Of a stretch of DNA of 44,112 nucleotides, positions 33,715 to 44,112 are shown one piece after another. The position numbers and the translations under genes were made by a program. The notes under the pieces were generated by a model, which searched no databases, had not been told where the DNA came from, and was given only the letters and a program-made list of their open reading frames with translations. The DNA comes from Glutinoglossum americanum (Eukaryota; Ascomycota; Geoglossomycetes; Geoglossales; Geoglossaceae), in the NCBI GenBank assembly GCA_020080175.1, contig JAGHQL010000206.1, forward strand, positions 1-44,112, in the 5' to 3' direction. How positions within the stretch are numbered: position 1 is the stretch's first letter; every line of letters starts with the position of its first letter.

Positions 33715-36042
33715 TTTAGAGAGGGATTCAGCTGGGGCACTCCCACGTTATACTAAAGTGATGATCAATGAGCCCAACGTTTGCGTTTCTAGGAACATAA
33801 AACACAGAGCGTTGTACGGTAGTGACAGATGAATTGCCCCAGACCAGGAATTGCATAAGGAACTATGTAGGTGTATTGAAGAGAAAGCCCTGAACGGGCG
33901 GTGCTTCGGATTGCTCGGGTAGTCAGCCGTAAAATAATACCCTTCTTAGCGGTTCTACTATGTACTAGGATAAATGGCCATTTCGCGAAAATGGGAAATT
34001 GAGATATATCCTGTCGCCCCTGCACAACGGCCCTCAAAAACAGCGAATTCTGCATAGGAAGCTGAAGGCACTGGTTTGGCAACCCAATTAGGGATAAGTT
34101 ACCTGAATACGGGTACGCCACCGCTACATTGCGATACGAGAGTCACTTGTGTGGTCATATGGATGTCCCCTGAAAATAAAAAGAGAATATATCAAAAAAA
34201 AAAATTACACTTGAAAAGCAACTAAGCCGGAATTAAAACTCCGCATTCCGGTGAGCCTTTGTGGTATCCAAATAAATAAAATGAAAAGTAGTGGAATCTA
34301 AGGAGCTATCCCATGCGGTGCAGGGGGTCACATTGGGTTTTCGTGAGTTTGTACGTTCCGTTTTTAATATCTTCAAGCGCCGCACATTAGATTCGTGTGT
34401 AATTGCTATATGAGTGTTTTCTTGCGGTCTCGAGTTATTTTCTGGTACAAAAATAATTATTATTTGCGTTCGTATAGATGTTTTAGGCTTGCTTGGGTAG
34501 CAGTGCGTCGCTATCTCGACGCTAGAATTTTGCGGATTTTTCATATAGGTATCACGTAGACGCACACTTAAAATTTTTTCAAACAAGATGTCTGGCTTGC
34601 GAAGATCTGATAGCCTTTTTATAGGATTACGGTACCACTACTCTGTACAGAACAGTCCGATTACTACGCGGTTTTAACGTTAGGCCATAGATTTTAGTTT
34701 CATTTCCATTTTCGCGGTGGTGTTTGATCGACTATCTGTGCTCCAAGTGCTATGACTTAACCATACTTACCGGCGGTATCCATCGGAAAGAGCATCGCCT
34801 GTGGATTAGCTATAGCGCAGGACTGGGGACTCCTCATGGCTGCTAGTAAGATGGTCGCGAAAACGTCTGAGTTCAGCCTTGCTGTCAGCCCTAGCTGAGA
34901 CAGGACTCAGCTCGCTCTAGAGTATGTTTACTTGCGTTGCTGCGTCGTCGCTATTGGAATGTTGTCCCGGGGGATTTCTTTGAACAATCGTACTTTGTAT
35001 TTCGGAATTATCGGTGATGGAGAAGAGGACATTCTGGGACTCCTGCGTAATGCTTGAAGTGCATCCGTATCGCTTGGTTTTCAATTAACCAGGGCCCCCA
35101 CTTGTCGGCATTTTCTGGCAGCTATCAGACTAGGGCAGCTCTTGGTATAGGTAAGCTTTCGAGGATCGGCCTGATTCCAGCCCCCGCAAGGATGGCTCTT
35201 AGTTAATCACTTACTAATCGCCTGATATTTCAAGAACAGCGCAGGAGTTATGCACTCTGGTGAGCATGAAGATACGTATAAATCGGAGCATAGCGATGGC
35301 GAAGGACCGAATTGGGCCACGCTCCATGCAGTTTGACGTTTGAAGGAACAAGTCTAGTTTCATCTATGAATAGTCGATTCGCAGCCCATTGCCTTGGTCG
35401 TGCAGCAGCCTCAATTTTGTTAAGAGTACGGAGTACATGGTGCGTGGTAGACCCCTGAGCAGGGCGGTTCCCAGCCGCTCGCCTATCCATGCACGGTACC
35501 CCACTATCAAATGATAAATCCCACCAATGCAACGCAAATGCACCAACTTGAGCCAAGTCGTTTGCCTCCCCCCCTCTGTCCTCGTTGCTTGTTCTCTATG
35601 ACCTGAAACGACGCACTCTACTCATTTCTCACTGCATCAACTGAAAACTTCACCGCGTCCTACACTACACAGGTACCCCGTCTACATTCGGCCTTGTCTC
35701 GCCTCGTCTCACCCCGCAGCTCCTCTCAGCCAACTTTTTCCCGCCTTATTTAGGATCTGCCATCTGCTTCTTCCCGCTCGCTCACACTTCTGTGCTAGTT
35801 CCTGTGGATCGCACAGTCATCGTCCTTTGTGTTCGATTACCACGTTGTGTCAAGGAACCCTCCAGGGCCTGTCAGTCGCTTCTCTCCTTCCCTCCCCGCA
35901 CATTATCTGCCACGGGCCCCGCCGTGAGCGCATCCCTTAGATATCCGTCGAACAAGGGTGTTGTCCCTTCAATAGTCACCTTTACGACGTCAACGTCTAC
36001 GCCACAATATACATCTCGGGGTCTTTTGACAAATCTGCAATT
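33715..36042. other. Long divergent intergenic region upstream of the MAP kinase
   Basis: 2.3 kb between OSH3 (-) and the MAP kinase (+). The left part (33790-34700) is AT-rich with only short frames; one of 117 codons on the minus strand (34233-34586) shows no family. The right part (35560-36042) is strongly pyrimidine-rich (CTCGTCTCACCCCGCAG and similar), typical of a long fungal 5' leader, and may contain a leader intron (CAG|GTACCC near 35670 to CCGCAG near 35718). ATACTTACC at 34763, identical to the U1 snRNA 5' end, lacks the rest of U1. Confidence 0.5.
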
Positions 36043-37687
<1,645 letters not shown>

Positions 37688-38204
37688 CATGGGGTCCTCC
37701 TCTAAGTAGAACAAAGCGGGGGCGGTGACTGATTATTCAATTGTGCCGCGCGGTTTGGAATATTTTCCATAGATCTAAATTTGTAGGGGGGCGGGGGTGT
37801 AGGAAGGCAGAGCCTTTTTTCTATAAAATTATGGGGTGGAGATGTCTCTATCAGGGAGGGGAGCTACGCTCGGAATCGCCGGAAATCCCGGCCTTTATCT
37901 TACTACCTCTACTGCCTCTACTTATCTCTTTCAATCCTCTCTATTTTACGATGTGGGTAGCTTCGAAGATAAAAAAAAAACCGTGTCCACCGAATTAAAA
38001 AGGACTCGGGCTCCCCCCCTGCTCTTAGTCCACAAGGGTGGGGGTGGGCGCAGTGCCCTAGAATCACCATCGGAGAATCGGCTTGGATTTCGTGGTAGAA
38101 AAACCCTGGAGCGGAACGAAATGCCGATTGTCCTGCGGCCTCTCTATACATAATCTAAGAGAAAAAAGGGAAAAAAGGGTAAGGAAAATTGGGGCCGGGA
38201 GACG
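37688..38204. other. Convergent 3' flank between the MAP kinase and tryptophanyl-tRNA synthetase
   Basis: 517 bases with A runs (37970-37981) and no supported coding region; holds the two 3' UTRs. Confidence 0.5.
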
Positions 38205-39733
38205 TCAAGTCTGCGATTCAACGGCGGCATCAGCTCCCTTTTTCTTCTTCGACTTCGACTTCGGCTTCTCTTTATCTTTAGCGGCAGAAGGAGGGGGAGG
38301 TGGCGGTTTAACAGGGTTTGGATTCCCCTTCCACTCTAGCTTCCTAGGCGTCATGAACAACGCCACGACCTCCTCCGTGACCTCCTTTTTCCTCTCCTGA
38401 AACCCCGCTACGTACATCTGGAGTTCCTTGATACATCGCTGTTTCAGTTCGCCTGTTAGCATCTCGCCCTTCTGATAAGCGACCCGGATGTTCTCTAACT
38501 CCTCGTCGTCTTCGATGAAGAAAGTGAGGTATTGGTATGAGACATCTACGTCCGGGTTGCCGCCCAAGAGACGCTGTTCTTCCGCCGACGTCTGGCCGCC
38601 AGAAAACGCATATTTATTGATTTTCTTCTTGATGAGTGCGGGGGTATCTTTCATGAAGATGGCGGAGGTGTCAATGCTGGCGGACATTTTGGAGCCGGGG
38701 CCTTGGAGAGCGGGTAGGAAGATGGAGTGGATTAAAGAGGGCTTGGGGTATTTGAGGCGGATGGCGACGTCGCGAGTCATGCGAAAATAGGGGTCTTGGT
38801 CGATGGCGCAGGGGATTAGACAAGGGATTGAGGAATTGCGCTTTTGGTCTGGGCCGAAGATATGGGGAAAGGTGGTTGCGAATGAGGTGGCGGCTTGGAT
38901 GGAGGCGAAATGGATTTTGCCGATGTTATCGCTGGTTTGTCGGAAGGGTTAGCAAGCATAGGTGATATGTGTAGCTATGGGTGGGGAGTATTACCTGTCG
39001 TCAAAGCCAAAGATTCCTTTACTTTGGTTCGCCGTGACACATCTACTCACCCTAACTACATTCTGGTAAAATGGGCCACCCATAAATTCCAGATCACTGA
39101 ATATGAAGGTTTTCTTAGGGTCAAAGCCCACGGCGATGATGTCTTTTGCGTTTTGTTTTGAGAATCCAATGACATCTTCGATGGTGAGGTTCATCTTGAA
39201 TAGGAATTTCTCGTCGTCGGTCAACATAATTACCAGGGGGACATCGAAAACGTTTTGTAACCATCTGCACCTCCCATCAGCCCTGCGATGAGTAAGTCTC
39301 TTTAGCGGCAATTGACAAACTTTGTGAATTCAAAGGGTATCATATGCCCTAGGTGCATACTATCACTACTTGGACCCCGTCCAGTGTAGAGAAAGAAAGG
39401 TTTTCCAGTCTCATATCGATCAAGGATGACTTCTAAATCCCGATGGCTGAACACAATCCCTCTCCGCATATATCTGTGCGGTTTATGTCCTGTGACGCGT
39501 TCAAACCGCTCGAGCAGAGGGGCATCGATGTGTCGCGTGCCGAACTGCGAGATTAGTTTCTCGTAGTCGATTGCTAGTGCCACACCATCGACAATCTCTC
39601 CCGAGACTGACCAAGGGTTCACGTCCTGCTCTTTCGCGACTGGCACAGCGCCACTCTCCGGGGCTTTTGCGGCCGGCCTCGAAGATTCGGCGGCGAGCGA
39701 GAGGCTGGTCAAGGCTGGTGGCTCTTCAGCCAT
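38205..39733 (-). CDS. WRS1: Cytosolic tryptophanyl-tRNA synthetase
   Basis: Three exons: 39733-39321, 39264-38995, 38931-38205; 469 residues (yeast Wrs1 432). It charges tRNA-Trp with tryptophan in the cytosol. Class I marks are the HIGH-like HLGH in [17 protein letters not shown] and KMSKS-like KMSAS in [13 protein letters not shown]. Eukaryotic TrpRS segments include [65 protein letters not shown] and [14 protein letters not shown]. There is no mitochondrial presequence: the N-terminus [18 protein letters not shown] is acidic. The C-terminus ends in a Pro tract and a Lys-rich tail ([12 protein letters not shown]) beyond the core, possibly for RNA contact. A strong GTGAGT inside exon 2 (39050-39045) must be ignored, because conserved residues continue across it. 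Confidence 0.95.
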
Positions 39734-40310
39734 ATTTTCTTCCGTGAATACGGGAGCTGGGGAGGGCGTTAGTTTCGGGACCTAGCAATCGAATATATAT
39801 TGGGATGTACCTAGGGCTGGAGGCCGTTTAATAGATCTTTCTGTTGCAAAATTGACGCAATTGCTGTGACTCAAGGGCGGGGTGGGTAGTAGAGGCCTTT
39901 AATCGTATGGTATAGCCCTTCGTACGAGGCTGTTTACCCAAAATATCTGCCTCCAGTAATCGCACAGCTTAGAGGACTAACAACAAGAAACTTGCTGGCG
40001 TTAATTCTTGCGCGCAGTCTGATAATAACGAATCCTAGTGGGCCTAAGGGTTTCCCTGTTGACACTATATGCACGTGACCCATTCCCCGCATTAAACCTT
40101 TTCCGAGTTTGCGCCTCTTGAAAAAGCCCCTGCGTCCTTGTTTCTGAAGTATCCTCACATCATCGCTGTCTCTGTCTCGACTACAGACTCTGTTTCACAG
40201 TCACTCATCAACGGGTTTGGTTCTTCGACCCAATTTTCGAATGGTTCTTAGATTCCTCTTTGCAGCTTCCACCCGTAGGTGAGAGGAGTGAGAATTACAG
40301 TGGTGCCACA
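39734..40310. other. Divergent promoter between tryptophanyl-tRNA synthetase and PRELI gene
   Basis: 577 bases, no coding region seen. The part next to the PRELI gene is pyrimidine-rich (40140-40270), consistent with a 5' leader. Confidence 0.45.
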
Positions 40311-41284
40311 ATGGTGAAGTTTTATGAGAATTCATTTAGTTACGAGTATGTCAATTCCCGATCCTCCAAAATCTTCGCAAACTCTATGCTGCAGACATCC
40401 TTCCTTGTATTCTTTTTTTGGCCTGTCATTGAGCTTTCAATTCGCCGCTGACTCGCTGGCCGTCTAGCTACACCTTTCCTGCTGTAACACTTGCCTACTT
40501 TCTCCGCTATCCAAATCCATATTCCACTCATGTCCTTTCGACGGACGTCATCGATCGCCATGTCGACCCTGTAACAAAACGTCTGCACACCGTTCGTCTG
40601 CATCTCAAGCGCTCCAAGCTACCATCAACAGTGCTTAAACTCCTTCCCAAGAGTATCTTGGGCGCAACGAGCAATGATTCTAGTCAAGCGTACATCCTGG
40701 AAAAGAGCGTGGTAGATGTCAATGAAGGTTGGATGGAGACCGAGTCGCATAACCTCGAATGGACAGGCGTTTTGAGCGTCGTCGAACGCCAAGTCTACCG
40801 ACGTCCTCTCTCCCTAGCGGCTACCAGAGACGACGCCAGTTCTTCAATCTCATCCAAAGCCTGGAACGAGCCCAAAGTCGAACGGACGGACGTAACAACC
40901 ACCGTAACATTCCACTCCCGCCTTGGCCAGTCCCGCCTCCTCCACCGACCCCACAAACCCGCCCCCGACGACGACCCCCCTACTCGCAGAGGCTTTTTCC
41001 AAACCTGGTCCACATCCTCAATCCAACGCTCGATCGAACATATCGGCGTCCGGCGCACCCGTGACCAGCTCGTCAAAAGCAAAGAAGGTATGAAGATCGT
41101 CCTTGAACGCCTCCGGGAAGGCGGTCTCGTCGGCGTGCTGGAGGGTATGCGGAAAGATAGAGAGACTGCATTTGGCGGCACTGGACATGCAGGGGATGGT
41201 GGAACGTGGAAGCGGGTTTGGGGCGGCGGCGGCAGGGAGCAGGGGGCGCAGCAGCATGCTGCTGCTGATGACCATCAGGACTGA
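40311..41284 (+). CDS. PRELI/MSF1-domain protein (mitochondrial intermembrane phospholipid transfer)
   Basis: Two exons, 40311-40345 and 40468-41284; 283 residues. PRELI/Ups proteins pair with Mdm35 in the mitochondrial intermembrane space and move phosphatidic acid or phosphatidylserine between membranes. The domain covers residues 1 to about 190: MVKFYENSFSYDYTFPAV, YFLRYPNPYSTHVLSTDVID, VDPVTKRLHTVRLHLKRSK, LEKSVVDVNEGWMETESHNL and VERQVYRR. The rest, with GFFQTWSTSSIQRSIEHI and DQLVKSKEGMKIVLERLRE, is a helical tail, then a Gly-rich low-complexity end. I cannot say which yeast Ups paralogue it matches; the Aspergillus-type MSF1 proteins look closest. The first exon is only about 12 codons and the 122-base intron is longer than average here. 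Confidence 0.9.
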
Positions 41285-41990
41285 GACGCACAAGGTATGA
41301 AATCTCCGCTTTCTTTATGCAAGGAATGGGTGTTTTGGAGTTTTTCTCTCTTTTCTCTTTTCATTTTCTCAAGGCGAAAAAAAGATCGGACCCGCTCTCA
41401 TCCGTTTCTCTGGCTTGGGGGGAGAGAATTTGTCCAATAACGTAAATACGTGTTGTTGCGCGGGGCATACATATACATTCCAAGACGTCGTATGCTTTTT
41501 TTTGCAATTTTCTTTTTTGTCTCCATGCCGAGTCAGGGCGTCTGAGGGCTGGAGTTTGTTTTTTAATCTCCCTCTTGCTACGGAGCATCAAAACATTTTC
41601 CCACATTCGAACGTGTATTACTATTTTTTTTTCTTTCTTTGGGACGCGCGTGACGCGGTGGTTCTAATGAATTGGTGGTTGGAGAGGTGGATTTTTCTTT
41701 GGGGGGTGGAGGGAGAGAGGGAGGAAGGGGAGTGTACTTGTATATACGTGGTATATCAACTGAGGAGAGCGTGTAATGGATGGGCTTTTAATTGCAGGAT
41801 TCCTTTTGTCGATATCCTGGAGAACATGAAGGGGTGGCACGAGTTGTTTAGGGGTGAGGCAGATGCGGTAGGGTTTAATAAATCCGGAGTGACGGGAACA
41901 AGAAATACACTCACCTAGTCTATCCTACCACAGGAGCCCCAAAGTATAGAAGAAAAAAAAAAAAATCTATAGTATCTACATATACCCAAC
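41285..41990. other. Convergent 3' flank between PRELI gene and RRP4
   Basis: 706 bases with T-rich tracts (41341-41371, 41490-41520, 41623-41640) and an A run (41951-41965). One open frame at 41415-41918 is low in complexity and F/W/C-rich, not convincing as a gene. Confidence 0.45.
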
Positions 41991-43081
41991 CTACCCTCCC
42001 ACAACCCTCCTAACGATCCTCCTGCCCTTCTCCCCACCTAAATACCCAACTCCCTCCTTATCCCCACCCACCATATCCTCTTCCAGAGAAACTTCATACC
42101 CCCTCCTGACCATCTCCTCATCGACCCTGACACCACTCTCGATAAGCGCTCTAATAACACCAGCCACGCGGGCGATCTCCCAGCGGGTCGCCGGGGGAAT
42201 GTGAGAGTTTTGCGAAGAATACGTCGTCGCCGCCACCTCCGCCACCGCAGAGCCCGCGGAAGCGGAAGCCGAGCGTCCATGCAGCCGCTGCGCGACAAAC
42301 ACAAACCCATTCACCCCCAAATAGACATCGACGCCATCCCCCAGCTCAAAGACCTGTCTCCGGCCCCTCGCCACGCCGCCCTGGGTCCCGCTCACGCGCA
42401 GGAAAACCCCGTTCCTCAGCTTGCCGTAGCGCGTGCTCCGCGTGTGCAGGCCGGCCGAGCCGTCGGCGTGCAGCGTCTGCACCTCTGCGGCGACGAGGTC
42501 GTTCTCCGAGAGGTAGGTGCGGATGTTGAGGGAGTCCGTCGCGGTGCGTTTGCGGAGGATGTTGCCGGGGAGGTTTATGGCGGAGAGGGGGAGCGGGGAG
42601 AGGAGCGGGGAGGAGAGCGAGACGAGGTACCGCGTCGTTTGGACTTCGGTTATGCGGCCGATTACTAGGTCGCCGATCTCGGGGGCGTAGCGGGCGCGGA
42701 GGGGGCGGATGGAGAGGAGTTTGTTGGTTGTGGTTAGGGTGCCGGCGACGGTTGCTAGGATTTTGGTGTTGTTTGGGGGGTTGTAGGTTCCATGGCCGCT
42801 GGGGTGTTGGTATACGTTAGTCGATTGGTTAGCTACATATATGGAATGGGGGTTTTGTCGTCTCTGAGGTTGTGGGCTTACCGCATCCATTGGGGGTCCT
42901 CAGTGATGGTCTCCCCGGGCGTTACGATCGAGGTGGTCTTTGCGCGTTTGGTGGGTCGGCCAGCCATTTGGAGATCACCGTCAGGGTCGAAGTAATCATC
43001 ATCGTTGTCTCCTTCTCCTTCTGGGGGGTAGGAGGGATCTAGGATTGCTGCTGGACGGGGAGGGGTTATTGTTATGGCCAT
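41991..43081 (-). CDS. RRP4: Exosome complex subunit Rrp4
   Basis: Two exons, 43081-42882 and 42798-41991; 335 residues (yeast 359). Rrp4 is one of three S1/KH cap proteins of the RNA exosome, which degrades and trims RNA from the 3' end in nucleus and cytoplasm. Residues 1-55 are acidic. DPQWMRGHGTY is the Rrp4 N-terminal hallmark and is completed only by the splice. The S1 domain follows (GDLVIGRITEVQTTRYLVSL, with LSENDLVAAEVQ at its end), then a KH domain with the loop YLGVNGFVFVAQR. The 83-base intron has GTAAGC donor and CCCAG acceptor. Codon use is GC-rich. It is divergent from the PLD-like gene across only 270 bases. Confidence 0.94.
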
Positions 43082-43351
43082 TTCTTAGTGTGGTTTTTGG
43101 TGTTGTATTTTTTTATTGATGTCTCCAAGGGTTCCATATCAAACAGCCCCCACCGTAAAAGCAGCGACATATATCATCATCGCCCTATCTCCATCCACAC
43201 ATCCACACACCATAGGTTTCTATGGATTCTGTGATGCTGTGGCCTGTGGTGCATCTCGCTCAGGCTATGAGGGTTGGTTTGCACCCTAGGGAGCTCGAGG
43301 ACTTCGAGGATTTACTTTAAACGGGAGAAATAACTTCATGATAATGCGATA

Positions 43352-44112
43352 ATGGCTCACGAGGAATACTTGCCCCTCCCCTCCTCATCAGCATCCCTCA
43401 ACGAACCCTCCAACTTCCTCCCTCCCTTCTCTACTCACGTCCTCAAAACATGGCTCTCCACCCTCTCCCAAGCCCGCACTAAAAACCCAACCACAACCGA
43501 CATCCCCACCGACCCTACAACCCTCCTCTCAACCAGCACGCCCCTCCGCTTCAGCGTCGGAACTGGCCTCTCTCTCCTCCAACCTCTCATCCCCACCATC
43601 CTCTCCGAAACCAGGTCGGAGCTTATAATCGTGACCTGCTTCTGGTCTAAGGATTCCGAATCCGTCGCCCAGATCGCCGAGCTATTGCGCGGGTTATCCT
43701 CTCGACGATCCAGCGAGAACGACAGCACCCCTCTGCGCGTCTACATCCTCCTCTCCTCCCTCTCGCCGCTCCAAAAGCTCTTCCACCCCCCACGCCACCG
43801 CACCCTCCCCCCAAGCGCTCTAAACCTCCCCTCGTCCCTCCCGGGCATAACACTCAAGATCCGCTCTTTGTTCCTCAAACCTTTCAGCGTGATGCACCCG
43901 AAATACATCATAGCGGACCGAACCCGGGCGTGGGTCATGAGCTGGAATCTGAGTTGGGAGAAGTGGTTTGAGGGGTGTTTGGAGATGGAGGGCGAGGCTG
44001 TGTGGGAGTTGGTTGCAGGGTTTTTTAAGGGGTGGGGGGAGGATGATGGGGGCTTATGGGAGGGCAGGCTCTCAAGTGGATTTACTAATGACAACACCAC
44101 CACCGCCCCCCC
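43352..44112 (+). CDS. PLD-superfamily protein, 5' part (runs off the window)
   Basis: ATG 43352 opens a frame with no stop to the last base, 253 codons plus two bases. The opening is MAHEEYLPLPSSSASLNEPS. Middle segments RFSVGTGLSLLQPLIPTIL and SELIIVTCFWSKDSESVAQI are an alternating strand/helix pattern. The region FSVMHPKYIIADRTRAWVMS contains HPKYIIAD, an HxK(x4)D motif of the phospholipase D/nuclease superfamily, with NLSWEKWFEGCLEMEG after it, as in a fungal family of predicted PLD-like phosphodiesterases. A second HKD motif would lie beyond the edge, so activity cannot be judged. The family is clear from the motif; the substrate is unknown. No intron is needed in the visible part. Confidence 0.75.
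   Translation, partial: MAHEEYLPLPSSSASLNEPSNFLPPFSTHVLKTWLSTLSQARTKNPTTTDIPTDPTTLLSTSTPLRFSVGTGLSLLQPLIPTILSETRSELIIVTCFWSKDSESVAQIAELLRGLSSRRSSENDSTPLRVYILLSSLSPLQKLFHPPRHRTLPPSALNLPSSLPGITLKIRSLFLKPFSVMHPKYIIADRTRAWVMSWNLSWEKWFEGCLEMEGEAVWELVAGFFKGWGEDDGGLWEGRLSSGFTNDNTTTAP

Noticed and set aside
34233-34586. 117-codon minus-strand frame in the OSH3-MAP kinase interval
   Set aside because: AT-rich, no recognisable domain, no convincing splice partners and no promoter signals.
34763-34980. Possible U1 snRNA starting ATACTTACC
   Set aside because: The nine bases match the U1 5' end, but the expected GATCANGAAG loop of stem-loop 1 and a clear Sm site (ATTTTTG) are missing. A chance match to a splice-site-like sequence is more likely.
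41415-41918. 167-codon plus-strand frame after the PRELI gene
   Set aside because: F/W/C-rich translation of T-rich 3' flank with no family match. Its use as an extra exon is not supported because the PRELI frame has its own stop.

Overview
This is 44 kb of nuclear DNA from a filamentous ascomycete (Pezizomycotina). The evidence is short introns of about 50-120 bases with CTAAC/CTGAC branch sites and GT..AG ends, fungal proteins throughout (Slt2-type MAP kinase, Osh3-type oxysterol-binding protein, Spo14-type phospholipase D, PRELI/MSF1 protein) and a HET-domain gene, a family typical of this subphylum. I cannot place the class. Exon maps were built by hand: I required reading frame and family sequence to continue across each splice junction.

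Layout, left to right. The left edge holds the first exon of a small lysine-rich protein (-). Next is a ten-exon gene (-) for a PNUTS/Ppn1-like PP1 regulatory protein with a C-terminal CCCH finger. It shares a 456-base promoter with SLY1 (+); that promoter contains two inverted, near-identical 53-base modules, each with a TATA-like box facing its own gene. Then come a gamma-glutamyltranspeptidase (-), the mitochondrial release factor MRF1 (+), an unrecognised protein with acidic C-terminal repeats (+), a single-pass membrane protein with three PPxY motifs (-) and the TFIIH subunit TFB5 (+).

From 16.8 to 22.9 kb lies a gene-poor, simple-repeat-rich stretch whose only clear gene is a HET-domain protein (-), which looks like the accessory part of the window. 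To its right gene density returns: phospholipase D (-), an alpha/beta hydrolase (+), an Osh3-type protein (-), a 2.3 kb intergenic region, the cell-wall-integrity MAP kinase (+), tryptophanyl-tRNA synthetase (-), a PRELI/MSF1 lipid-transfer protein (+), exosome subunit RRP4 (-), and a PLD-superfamily gene (+) running off the right edge.

Most genes are unrelated housekeeping functions: secretion, transcription and RNA 3'-end processing, mitochondrial and cytosolic translation, RNA decay. Several act on phospholipids or on membrane and wall signalling (PLD, Osh3, PRELI, MAP kinase). I see no clear biosynthetic cluster, CRISPR array, rRNA, convincing tRNA or intact mobile element. The most unusual signals are the mirror-image promoter, a probable GC-AG intron that decides whether a zinc finger is encoded, and microexons of 11 and 19 bases.
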